Part shown: one piece after another, positions 1 to 5,942 of the stretch
Layout: every line of letters begins with the position of its first letter
Numbering within the stretch: the first letter of the stretch is position 1
The notes under the pieces: generated by a model
Seen by the model: only the letters and a program-made list of their open reading frames with translations
The model's database searches: none
Told to the model about the DNA's origin: nothing
NCBI GenBank assembly: GCA_016207545.1
Contig: JACQPO010000111.1
Span: 1 to 6,066, forward strand
Source: Methanobacteriota archaeon
Lineage (GTDB): Archaea > Thermoplasmatota > Thermoplasmata > RBG-16-68-12 > EA-27
Length of the DNA: 6,066 nucleotides
Direction: 5' to 3'
Program-made: the position numbers and the translations under genes

Positions 1-554
1 AGGCAAGCGGCGGCAACGGCCCGAGAACTTCGTCCCGAAACCAGTCCCGCCGATGCTGCCTGTTCGTACAGAAACACCGCCTCAGCCATAGACGGCTCCG
101 GCAGCGACAGGCTGCGGCAAACCTGCGCGATGAGTGCGGTGGCCGTCGACGTCGTCCGCCCTCGCCGCCGAGAACGGCGGTACCGCCACTCCACTTTGGC
201 TAGACGCCAGAAGCGGCGTCGTTTCGCCGCATCGATGGGCCTGCCCTCTCCGTCGCGCCACTCCCGCTCCGTACGGAGGGGCTTCCCGCCTGCGCCAACC
301 GGCCAGGACCCGCGGCTCCGGACGGCCCCAGGCTCAGGGAGTGGGGACGGGAACCGCTCGTGTGCGATTCCCGATTCGATGACGAGGCCGCACAGTTCGC
401 AATAGACTTCGCCCCGGCGACGGTCGAGGATGGGGTCGTGGGGACATTTCGAGGTTGGACTTCCACCGTCTTCGTGCGGCGGAGATTTTTTCTCGTCGGA
501 ATCGGCCGGCCCCAGGGTCACGATGGGCACCCGAGCGTGACAGTGGGCACGCAT
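1..554 (-). CDS. TFB-like archaeal transcription initiation factor (partial, 3' end beyond window)
   Basis: The frame read leftward from ATG 554 stays open to base 1 (184 codons), so the C-terminus is missing. Residues 37-56 form a TFB/TFIIB zinc ribbon with ligands C37, H39, C52 and C55: CPHD, then RRRGEVYCELCGLVI. The C-x-H first half is a variant I recall from some archaeal TFBs. A linker (B-reader/B-linker region) follows, with GRPIDAAKRRRFWRLAKVEW matching the conserved basic stretch before the first cyclin fold. The first cyclin repeat then begins and reaches SGRSSRAVAAAC at the edge, the signature of repeat 1. TFB recruits RNA polymerase to TBP bound at the TATA box. The 36-residue lead before the ribbon is longer than usual, so GTG 530 is an alternative start. 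The GC-rich 81 bases between this start and the preceding radical SAM stop show no clear TATA box. The linker is arginine-rich and divergent, suggesting a specialised paralogue. Family call is secure; specific role is unknown. Confidence 0.85.
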   Translation of the reverse strand, partial: MRAHCHARVPIVTLGPADSDEKKSPPHEDGGSPTSKCPHDPILDRRRGEVYCELCGLVIESGIAHERFPSPLPEPGAVRSRGSWPVGAGGKPLRTEREWRDGEGRPIDAAKRRRFWRLAKVEWRYRRSRRRGRTTSTATALIAQVCRSLSLPEPSMAEAVFLYEQAASAGLVSGRSSRAVAAAC

Positions 555-635
555 GGTCGACGGCGGAGGGGTTCTGCCTCGGCACGGCGCGCCGGACCCG
601 GACCGGCGTGTGTAGGGGGTGGATGCATGGTGAAC

Positions 636-2186
636 CTAGACGGAGATGGGGTGCGTTGGGCGCGAGTTGCGGCGAATGATGTCCTCGGGCAGAGCGCCGA
701 AATGCCGCTTCGCGAGCCCTCGCAAGTAAGTGAGGATGGCCTTGGTGCCCAACCGGGTCAACAGGACAGACAGCGTCCGCATGATCGGGTTGAACGCCCT
801 CGTAGCGATCCAGATCTTTTCGTCGAACTGGCGGAGGTTGTGACGCCAGGACTTGTAGTACAGCTCGAATTGTGCCACCGACATCTTGGGAAACGTCATC
901 GAACGCTCGGCGTGGACGTAGTCCACGTACAGGAGCGGTGCGATGATTCCCTGCGTGCCAGCGAGCGAGTCGACGAGGTCGATCGTGGCGCGCGTCTCAT
1001 CCTCGGTCTCGTTCGGAAACCCCACGATCAGCGTCAGCGCCGGGAAGTAGTAGTTCTCGTTGAGGATCCGCACTCCCTCCCGGACGACCCAGGGCCATTC
1101 CTCGTTGCGGAACGGTTTGACCTTCCACGCAAGCCATTGCTGCACGATGCGAGGCGCGGCGGACTCTAGGCCGGGTTGGACCGCGAGCCATCGGGACGGC
1201 CCGAGCCCGTTGAGGCGGGAGATTTCCTCGATGATTTCGGGAGCGGCGACCACGGAGGAGAGGGTCCAATGGGTCGATCCCACCGCCTCAACGCCGTCGA
1301 GGGCGCGGATCTCTCGAAAGAGTTCCACCACGGCGTCTTGGTTCGGGATGAAGTCCCGATTATCGCATCCGTACAGGAGCATCTCGTCGGATTGGAGCCA
1401 GACGGCGGAGAACCCGTAGTCCAAGTTGATCTTCGCCTCCGCTTTCAGCCGCTCGATGGGGAAGTCTCGTCTTAACCGCCGCGTCACGTCGCAGAAGGAA
1501 CATCCCCGCCCGCAACCCCGCATCGCCTCGATGAGGCCGTTAATCGTCGGCCCGCGGATCAGCGGGACCTCGCCGACATGGTTCGTGTAGCATCGGATGT
1601 GCTCTTCCGCGCTCCCGTCCTCGAGGTCTTGGAAGATTTGTGGTGCGGCGGTGTCGGCCTCTCCCTCCACAAGGCTGTCGAACCGAAACGGGGCGGCACG
1701 CTCTGGGAACATGCGGAGCTGCCACGTGCCGGACCCGCCAAGGACCGTGCGAAATCCAAACCGGTCCTTGAGCCGGTTGATCCGAGTCATCAGCTCCCGG
1801 AACATCACCCGGTTGAAAGGGGTGCTTTCCGAACTCGTGATGGACGAGGTCACGGGCCCGATCCCCAACGGGTCCATCGCGCTGACCCCCACCACCGTCG
1901 TCTCCTCCCCGATCGCGCGCTCCACGTAGTCCGGATGGGCAACGATGAGGTCTCGTGTAGGATAGTCCTCGAGCAGACTCGACTCGACGCGACGGAGGCC
2001 GCATTCTGCGACCTTGGCCTCTCCTGTGCCCCTGTCCGCCTCGACCGCCGGGCACATCACGTGGTTGTACACCCATTTTGGGATGTGCTCGTAGGGACCG
2101 CACGAAAGGAAGCCGAAGAGGAAGTTCCCCCGGAAGTTGGACATCAGGGAACGGTCGGCCGCCAAGACGAACCGGCGGCCCTTCAT
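636..2186 (-). CDS. B12-binding-type radical SAM protein (COG1032-like)
   Basis: A protein of 516 residues from ATG 2186. The N-terminal part (about 75-200) has the alternating strand/helix pattern of a cobalamin-binding Rossmann domain, with VVGVSAMDPLG, TVLGGSGTW and SLVEGEAD, but no DxHxxG base-off motif. The radical SAM core starts at MRGCGRGCSFCDVTRR, a CX3CX2C cluster motif (C225, C229, C232) that binds the [4Fe-4S] cluster cleaving S-adenosylmethionine. Later motifs LAVQPGLESAAPRIV and LTLIVGFPNETEDETR are typical of this group. An upstream in-frame GTG at 2219 would add 11 residues. I prefer the ATG because GGGAAG lies 7 bases before it and the conserved sequence starts just after it (FVLAADRSLMSNFRGN). 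Such enzymes perform C-C bond formation or methylation on unreactive carbons. Archaeal relatives include the GDGT ring synthases (Grs) that put cyclopentane rings in tetraether lipids; this is a candidate role only. No substrate can be read from the sequence. Confidence 0.9.
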   Translation of the reverse strand: MKGRRFVLAADRSLMSNFRGNFLFGFLSCGPYEHIPKWVYNHVMCPAVEADRGTGEAKVAECGLRRVESSLLEDYPTRDLIVAHPDYVERAIGEETTVVGVSAMDPLGIGPVTSSITSSESTPFNRVMFRELMTRINRLKDRFGFRTVLGGSGTWQLRMFPERAAPFRFDSLVEGEADTAAPQIFQDLEDGSAEEHIRCYTNHVGEVPLIRGPTINGLIEAMRGCGRGCSFCDVTRRLRRDFPIERLKAEAKINLDYGFSAVWLQSDEMLLYGCDNRDFIPNQDAVVELFREIRALDGVEAVGSTHWTLSSVVAAPEIIEEISRLNGLGPSRWLAVQPGLESAAPRIVQQWLAWKVKPFRNEEWPWVVREGVRILNENYYFPALTLIVGFPNETEDETRATIDLVDSLAGTQGIIAPLLYVDYVHAERSMTFPKMSVAQFELYYKSWRHNLRQFDEKIWIATRAFNPIMRTLSVLLTRLGTKAILTYLRGLAKRHFGALPEDIIRRNSRPTHPISV

Positions 2187-2391
2187 TGAATTACTTCCCG
2201 AGGGCCCGAGGAGGGACACCCGTTTTGGAGCAGGGCAGTGTTTTCAGGTTCTTCCGCTTGCGGATTCAATGGAAACCCTCTGCTGTTACAGTGTATGTGG
2301 GGACAAAACGGCGCGCCGCCGAAGGAGCGGGGGCCGTCTTCCTGCGCCGCTGATTCCGCAGGCGGGATCGCGAACCTCATGCCCGCCGTCT
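2187..2391. other. Upstream region of the radical SAM gene
   Basis: This 205-base gap separates the radical SAM start from the stop of the membrane protein gene; both are read leftward. It should hold the radical SAM promoter if that gene is transcribed independently, but no convincing TATA box with BRE is visible. A perfect short dyad with one central base (CTGT-T-ACAG) lies at 2283-2291, about 97 bases upstream of the preferred ATG. I see no terminator-like T tract and no small ORF with protein-like composition. Confidence 0.4.
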
Positions 2392-3084
2392 CTACGGAGG
2401 ATTGCGCTGCGGAAGGGCGAGGGGGGTCCCCGCCCGCGTACCGGTGAGCAGCAACAATGGCGTCGCAACGGCGAGGTGAGCGAGAGGCGTGATCAAGATG
2501 CCCAGCAGAAGCCCGGCGCCCGAGGTCGCGATGGAAATCGGCCCCACCTTGTACAGAAGCACGGTCGCATGCGGTTCCGTCGGAAAGAAGAGCGACCATC
2601 CGAGAGCCCAATATCCCCATGCGCCGAAACCAAGTGTCAAGAATGTCAGGCCGACCGTGAAGACCCGGTCGCGGCGGGTGTGCGCGCACCCCTCGGCGTA
2701 CCGTAGGGCGCCCCTTTCCATCGAGTATACGGCTGTCAGGGCAAGTCCGAACCCCGCCACCGCGGCCGGGCAGTTGCCAGGACACGAGGCGACGCGTCCG
2801 AGTATCCCGTCGAAAACGCCCATGACGACGAAGGCGGCGGACAGCAGGAAGAGGGACTGAGCGAGCCGGCGCCTCGGTGCCGGTGCGGGGGGCGGCGTCC
2901 ACGCGAGGAGGTTCAGGAACAAGACAACGCCCACGCATTGGACGGTCAACAGGAGGAAGTAGAGGTCCACCGCCACGCTGGACCCCTCAAGGCCGGGGAC
3001 GAGGGCGAAGGGCACAAGTGCACCGAGGCTCGCCCCTATGAACCCGTTTGCCAGACTCCTCAAGGCTCTTGCCTGTGTGGCCAT
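2392..3084 (-). CDS. Polytopic membrane protein with CPGNC motif, unknown function
   Basis: A 230-residue hydrophobic protein from ATG 3084, with about six or seven predicted membrane segments (roughly residues 12-31, 38-62, 75-96, 105-121, 140-166, 174-198 and 200-214). A proline-rich basic loop (TPPPAPAPRRR, 63-73) follows the second segment, consistent with a cytoplasmic face. Between segments 3 and 4 lies CPGNC (C101 and C105), a possible thiol pair for metal or disulfide chemistry; C50 sits inside segment 2 and C133 in a loop. The frame stays open 36 codons further upstream, but that extension lies antiphase inside the thioredoxin-like gene and is charged and non-hydrophobic, so ATG 3084 is preferred. 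It overlaps the stop of the thioredoxin-like gene by 25 bases, implying translational coupling. I do not recognise the family. It is not a recognisable MerT, MerC or MerF, though a thiophilic-metal transport or thiol-redox role with its partner is plausible. Confidence 0.75.
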   Translation of the reverse strand: MATQARALRSLANGFIGASLGALVPFALVPGLEGSSVAVDLYFLLLTVQCVGVVLFLNLLAWTPPPAPAPRRRLAQSLFLLSAAFVVMGVFDGILGRVASCPGNCPAAVAGFGLALTAVYSMERGALRYAEGCAHTRRDRVFTVGLTFLTLGFGAWGYWALGWSLFFPTEPHATVLLYKVGPISIATSGAGLLLGILITPLAHLAVATPLLLLTGTRAGTPLALPQRNPP

Positions 3085-3485
3085 CCCCGTTCGCCGCCGG
3101 CCGCGCCTTCCATGCGGTGGAGAAGCGCCGTCCGAATCGCCTCCTTGGAGGGCCAACTCATCGTAATGCCCTCGCTCTCGTACACGCGGCAATAGAGTCC
3201 GTACCGAGTCCCTCGGGGAGGTGGGAACAGGTCGCTTCCCTTGACCTGGATCGTCGGCGATCCAGCGAAACGGAGTCGTTTTGCCTCCCTGGGGGTGCGG
3301 ACCTCGCGCGTGGAAACCACCGCGGGTGCCCCCTCCTCTCGCACGACTTCCCGGATCAGTTCGACCGTCGTTGGAGTGCCGGGACAGCCCACAAAGTGAA
3401 GCACGACGATGCGCGCACGGCGTTCCAATGCGCCTCGCGCGGTGCTCCGTCTCTTCGACATGGCGGGTCTCGGCGCGGTATGCAT
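3060..3485 (-). CDS. Small thioredoxin-fold protein (single N-terminal Cys, GSPTI cis-Pro motif)
   Basis: The protein has 141 residues from ATG 3485, or 133 from ATG 3461. After a basic N-terminal tail comes a first strand (ARIVVLHFVG, 24-33) leading into GCPGTPTT, where C34 occupies the thioredoxin active-site position; the second Cys of a CxxC is absent (CPGT). RFAGSPTIQVKGSDL (72-86) gives the conserved cis-proline turn (P77). TRYGLYCRVYE (93-103) holds a second conserved-looking cysteine, C99, and PSKEAIRTALL closes the fold. The layout resembles the small family often annotated as thioredoxin family, DF family (seleno)protein or, misleadingly, alkylmercury lyase. That identification is from memory of its GSPT and C-R-x-Y motifs. 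It is not MerB in fold. It lies first in a minus-strand unit overlapping the membrane protein gene and diverges from the Lrp gene. A role in thiol or metal transfer with the membrane protein is inferred. The tail before residue 24 makes the start uncertain. Confidence 0.8.
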   Translation of the reverse strand: MHTAPRPAMSKRRSTARGALERRARIVVLHFVGCPGTPTTVELIREVVREEGAPAVVSTREVRTPREAKRLRFAGSPTIQVKGSDLFPPPRGTRYGLYCRVYESEGITMSWPSKEAIRTALLHRMEGAAGGERGWPHRQEP

Positions 3486-3550
3486 GCGGGGGGCGGCTTA
3501 AGCGTTGGGCGCGGAAAGCGCGGAAACCACGGGCAGCATCCGCGGAGTCG

Positions 3551-3570
3551 TTATGTATTATATATTAATA
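3551..3570. promoter_or_regulatory. AT-rich TATA region between the divergent thioredoxin-like and Lrp genes
   Basis: This uninterrupted AT-rich run in an otherwise GC-rich window includes TTATATATT-like sequence at 3558-3566. For the plus-strand Lrp gene, a TATA box centred near 3562 predicts transcription starting around 3587-3590, leaving a leader of roughly 16-19 bases before ATG 3606. Read leftward, the near-palindromic run could also serve the thioredoxin-like gene, with a start near 3535 and a leader of 50 to 74 bases. Which strand it serves, or whether it serves both, is not decided by the sequence. Confidence 0.6.
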
Positions 3571-3571
3571 G

Positions 3572-3587
3572 ATGAACTCCCATTCAT
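3572..3587. promoter_or_regulatory. Candidate operator: inverted repeat ATGAA-N6-TTCAT
   Basis: A perfect 5-base dyad (ATGAA, CTCCCA, TTCAT) lies just downstream of the TATA run and up to the predicted start of Lrp transcription. Lrp/AsnC proteins bind short palindromes of about this size as dimers, and archaeal members often autorepress by covering the start site. A bound protein here would block polymerase on the Lrp gene. A 5-base dyad can occur by chance, so position is the main support. Confidence 0.4.
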
Positions 3588-3605
3588 GTTACCACGGGCG
3601 GGAAC

Positions 3606-4055
3606 ATGGTCACGATCGATAACCTAAATCGGCAAATCTTGGACATCTTGGAGCGGGACGGGCGGAAGACGTATGCGGAAATCGCGGCCGAGCTTCGTCG
3701 TTCCGAATCCACGATTCGGGATCGGATTCAACGGCTTGAACGCGCCCGAGTCATCTTAGGGTACCTCGCCGCGGTCGACAAACGGTTTGTAGGATACCAG
3801 ACGGAGGGGCTCGTCCTGTGCAACGTGGCCGACCCTTCGGAGATTCACAAAGCCGTTGAGGCGCTTTCGAGGCTCCCGAACATCGTTCAGGTGTACCTCC
3901 TAAGTGGCGAGCGTCGGGTCGCCTTTTGGGTCATTGCGAGGGACAATCGGGACCTGGAGGACCTCTTGCGCCGGTACGCCGCACCCCTCGGCTTGCGGGA
4001 CATCTCCTTGCACATCGTTACGGACCGCCCGCTCGGATTGTGTGTGAAGATCTGA
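3606..4055 (+). CDS. Lrp/AsnC family transcriptional regulator
   Basis: A full-length 149-residue Lrp/AsnC protein. Residues 4-50 form the N-terminal winged helix-turn-helix: DNLNRQILDILERDGRKTYA opens it, then EIAAELRRSESTIRDRIQRL supplies the recognition helix, ending in RARVILGYLAAVD. Residues 66-145 make the RAM (ligand-binding, oligomerising) domain, with GLVLCNVADPSEI and IVQVYLLSGERRVAFWVIA. Two cysteines, C72 in the first RAM strand and C146 near the C-terminus, could sense thiol-reactive species, but this is speculation. The ATG is placed about 16-19 bases after the predicted transcription start, with GGGCGGGA as a weak ribosome-binding candidate. The gene diverges from the thioredoxin-like/membrane protein unit and lies close to redoxin-merA, making it the obvious candidate local regulator. 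In archaea this family controls amino-acid metabolism, redox and metal responses; the ligand here is unknown. Confidence 0.92.
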   Translation: MVTIDNLNRQILDILERDGRKTYAEIAAELRRSESTIRDRIQRLERARVILGYLAAVDKRFVGYQTEGLVLCNVADPSEIHKAVEALSRLPNIVQVYLLSGERRVAFWVIARDNRDLEDLLRRYAAPLGLRDISLHIVTDRPLGLCVKI

Positions 4056-4211
4056 TTGCTTTCGCGTTCGCAGTAGCCGGGCGGCGTGGCAGGAGGCGGT
4101 TTCGTCTCCGCCCCCATTGGCCACCGCGACTCGACCTCTGCGCACGGAGCGGACACGGGCGTCGAATCCCGAGGTTTCAGCGCGCAACTTGCTTTACCTC
4201 GTCTGATTTCA
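4056..4211. other. Gap after the Lrp gene, no recognised feature
   Basis: These 156 bases separate the Lrp stop from the possible small gene. There is no protein-like ORF starting here with good context; the frame of the small protein is open from ATG 4086, but that extension (rich in G, S, H) looks non-conserved. The stretch before ATG 4212 contains CTTTAC at 4192-4197, too close to the ATG to be a standard TATA box for a leaderless transcript. No T-rich terminator is evident after the Lrp stop. Confidence 0.35.
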
Positions 4212-4361
4212 ATGGACTTCGTGAACGACGAAACGGACTGGTTCGATTACGTCCTCGACGAAACCCTCCGCGCAAATTTCAGGGCCAGACCCCTGAGCCT
4301 CGAGAAGATACCCGAAATCGAGCAGGTCGCGACTGAGGAAGCCGTCATCGCACATTCCTGA
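4212..4361 (+). CDS. Possible small acidic protein (49 residues), unknown
   Basis: From ATG 4212 the product would be 49 residues, strongly acidic with aromatic residues near the start (MDFVNDETDWFDYVLDETL) and an amphipathic tail (SLEKIPEIEQVATEEAVIAH). The composition, high in D and E and low in R, P and G, differs from the arginine/proline-rich shadow frames typical of this GC-rich DNA, which is the main reason to consider it real. The frame extends upstream to ATG 4086, but the added 42 residues look like random GC-rich translation. It follows the Lrp gene by 156 bases in the same direction and faces merA. No domain is recognised and there is no clear ribosome-binding site. Confidence 0.4.
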   Translation: MDFVNDETDWFDYVLDETLRANFRARPLSLEKIPEIEQVATEEAVIAHS

Positions 4362-4501
4362 AAGCGTCGGTGACCATCCCGTTGGGCGGCGCAGGGGGTT
4401 CATGCTCTCCAGTCCCTGCCCTCCGAGACGCGCTTGACCGGAGAAAGAAGGCCGGCATGTGGCGGCAGATCACCGAACAATTCGTGCGACCGACGTGGAT
4501 T
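4362..4501. other. Convergent intergenic gap between small ORF and merA stop
   Basis: This 140-base gap separates the convergent small ORF and merA 3' ends, where transcription from both sides should end. On the merA strand the only terminator-like element is a short pyrimidine run (CCTTCTTTCTCC, about 4443-4454), which is weak. A plus-strand frame beginning at 4370 runs through it into antisense merA and looks like a shadow. Confidence 0.35.
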
Positions 4502-5908
4502 TCACTCGACGCAGCAGCTCATCTTGGAAATGTCCCGCCGGAACGCCTGCGCTGCCAGCTTGAGGGCCTCCGCCATCGTGGGAAACACGTGGACGGTGTC
4601 GACGACGTCGTCGATCGTCCATCTTGCACGAATCGCATAGACCCCGGCCGTCACGATTTCCGCCGCAAGGGGTGAGACCGCGTGGACGCCCACGATTCGC
4701 CCGGTCTTCGGGTTTACGACGAGCTTCAGGAGTCCCCGCGTATCCTCCACGGCGAGAGCTTTCGAGACGAAGGCCATGGGCACGGTGCGGCATGCGCAGA
4801 CGCGCTCCCGTTTCATCAGCTCCGCCTCCGTGAGCCCGACGCTCGCCACCTGCGGGTTCGTGAACACTGCGTGTGGTACCGTGTCGTAGTCGATGGCCCG
4901 ATGGGCATCCTCGAGCGCGTTTGAGGCCGCGACGTTGCCCTCCTTCGCGGCGAGGGTTTCGAGGGCCAGGGAGCCCGTCACGTCACCCGCCGCCCAGATG
5001 TGCGGAGCGGTCGTGCGGAGTTCGCGGTCGACCTTCACGAACCCGCGCGGGTCGAGCTCCACGCCCGCCGCGGACAGTCCGAGGTCTTTCGTGTTGGCGG
5101 CGATGCCCGTCGCGACGAGGACCTCCGCCGCCCGGAATCGTTCGACGCCATCTGCGCCGGTGGCCGTCACGACCTTTTGGCCGTCGTGCTCTCCAATCCG
5201 TTGCGCCTTCACCCCGGTCTCGATACGGATTCCCTCCTCCCGCAGGCATCGCGTCAACTCGCGGGAGATTTCGGGTTCGTGCATGGGAAGGATGCGAGGC
5301 ATGAGTTCCAGAAGGGTGACCTCCGTCCCGAAATGCGCGAAGAGTTGAGCGAACTCGAGGCCCAAGGGACCGCCGCCGAGCACGAGGAGCGACGGAGGCT
5401 GCTCCCGGAGGGCGAGCGCCTCGATGTGGGTTAGGTAGCGAACGCCGTCGAACCCCTCGATTGGCGGTAGGCGCGTGGACGACCCCGTCGCGATGAGGAA
5501 TCGCTGGCCTCGGATCTTGCGGCCGTCCACGTCAATCGCAGTTGGCCGCGTGAGGCGGGCCCACCCCTCGACGTATTCCACGTGCTCCCAAGACGCAAGA
5601 ACCTCCTCATAATTGCGTTTCCGCAACTTGGCGACGAGGGAGTCCTTGTGGACGATGGCTTGCGAGAACTCGACCGTGCCCGGAGGATTTCGCAGGGCGG
5701 GAAACGCCGAGCGCGGCGGGTAGAAGTGCTCATGGCTGACCTCGAGGAGGTGTTTGCTCGGGACGCACCCTACGTTCACGCATGTGCCCCCCATCGGAAG
5801 CCCGGCATTGACGATCGCCGTGTCTACCCCCAACTCCTCGGCCTTCGTCGCGGCGGCGAAGGCGGCCGCCCCGCCGCCGATGATGACGAACTCGTACGAG
5901 TCTTTCAT
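4502..5908 (-). CDS. merA: Mercuric reductase (MerA), short form without HMA domain
   Basis: A 468-residue flavoprotein disulfide oxidoreductase that reduces Hg(II) to volatile Hg(0) in the cytoplasm using NAD(P)H. FAD binding: EFVIIGGGAAAFAAATKAEE (residues 6-25) and HIWAAGDVTG (303-312). Redox-active disulfide: GGTCVNVGCVPSK with C43 and C48. Pyridine-nucleotide domain: LVLGGGPLGLEFAQLF (175-190). The C-terminus ends in KMSCCVE, giving the vicinal pair C465/C466 that delivers mercury to the neighbouring subunit and separates MerA from related reductases. Where lipoamide dehydrogenase has its catalytic HPT, this protein reads VFPTM (441-445), with F442 where Tn501-type MerA has Tyr. Strand 2 of the nucleotide domain ends in E201 (TLLELMPRILP), usual for NADH rather than NADPH. 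The N-terminal NmerA/HMA metal-binding domain is absent, as in many archaeal and thermophile forms. Start at ATG 5908 has AGGAG about 12 bases upstream and lies 34 bases after the redoxin stop, suggesting one transcript. Confidence 0.93.
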   Translation of the reverse strand: MKDSYEFVIIGGGAAAFAAATKAEELGVDTAIVNAGLPMGGTCVNVGCVPSKHLLEVSHEHFYPPRSAFPALRNPPGTVEFSQAIVHKDSLVAKLRKRNYEEVLASWEHVEYVEGWARLTRPTAIDVDGRKIRGQRFLIATGSSTRLPPIEGFDGVRYLTHIEALALREQPPSLLVLGGGPLGLEFAQLFAHFGTEVTLLELMPRILPMHEPEISRELTRCLREEGIRIETGVKAQRIGEHDGQKVVTATGADGVERFRAAEVLVATGIAANTKDLGLSAAGVELDPRGFVKVDRELRTTAPHIWAAGDVTGSLALETLAAKEGNVAASNALEDAHRAIDYDTVPHAVFTNPQVASVGLTEAELMKRERVCACRTVPMAFVSKALAVEDTRGLLKLVVNPKTGRIVGVHAVSPLAAEIVTAGVYAIRARWTIDDVVDTVHVFPTMAEALKLAAQAFRRDISKMSCCVE

Positions 5909-5942
5909 CAGACCACGCTCCTGTCGCGAATTGCGATGGACC

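Noticed and set aside
555..635. GC-rich near-repeat (CCGGTCCGGGTCCGG) between the radical SAM and TFB genes as a terminator or regulatory hairpin
   Set aside because: It is not followed by a T tract, and in DNA this rich in GC such short self-complementary runs are expected by chance.
360..1169. Plus-strand frame of 269 codons
   Set aside because: It lies antisense to the TFB start region and the radical SAM 3' half, and its translation is R/D/V-rich without any motif; both minus-strand genes carry clear family motifs.
1578..2189. Plus-strand frame of 203 codons
   Set aside because: Entirely antisense to the radical SAM N-terminal half; a GC-rich shadow frame with no recognisable domain.
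2183..2938. Minus-strand frame of 251 codons overlapping the membrane protein gene
   Set aside because: The alternative frame is arginine/proline-rich, whereas the 2392-3084 frame gives coherent membrane segments and couples to the upstream gene.
3085..3192. N-terminal extension of the membrane protein to 3192
   Set aside because: The 36 added residues are charged and lie antiphase within the thioredoxin-like gene; ATG 3084 directly precedes the first membrane segment.
3060..3485. Organomercurial lyase (MerB) as the identity of the thioredoxin-like protein
   Set aside because: Related small proteins are sometimes labelled alkylmercury lyase, but this one has a thioredoxin-type cis-Pro turn and is too short for MerB with its separate catalytic cysteines.
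4370..4675. Plus-strand frame running from the intergenic gap into antisense merA
   Set aside because: Most of it is the complement of the conserved merA C-terminus, and it shows no motif or ribosome-binding site.
4502..5908. Dihydrolipoamide dehydrogenase as the identity of the merA gene
   Set aside because: The catalytic His-Pro-Thr is replaced by Phe-Pro-Thr and the C-terminus carries the vicinal Cys pair of MerA; no 2-oxoacid dehydrogenase genes are adjacent.
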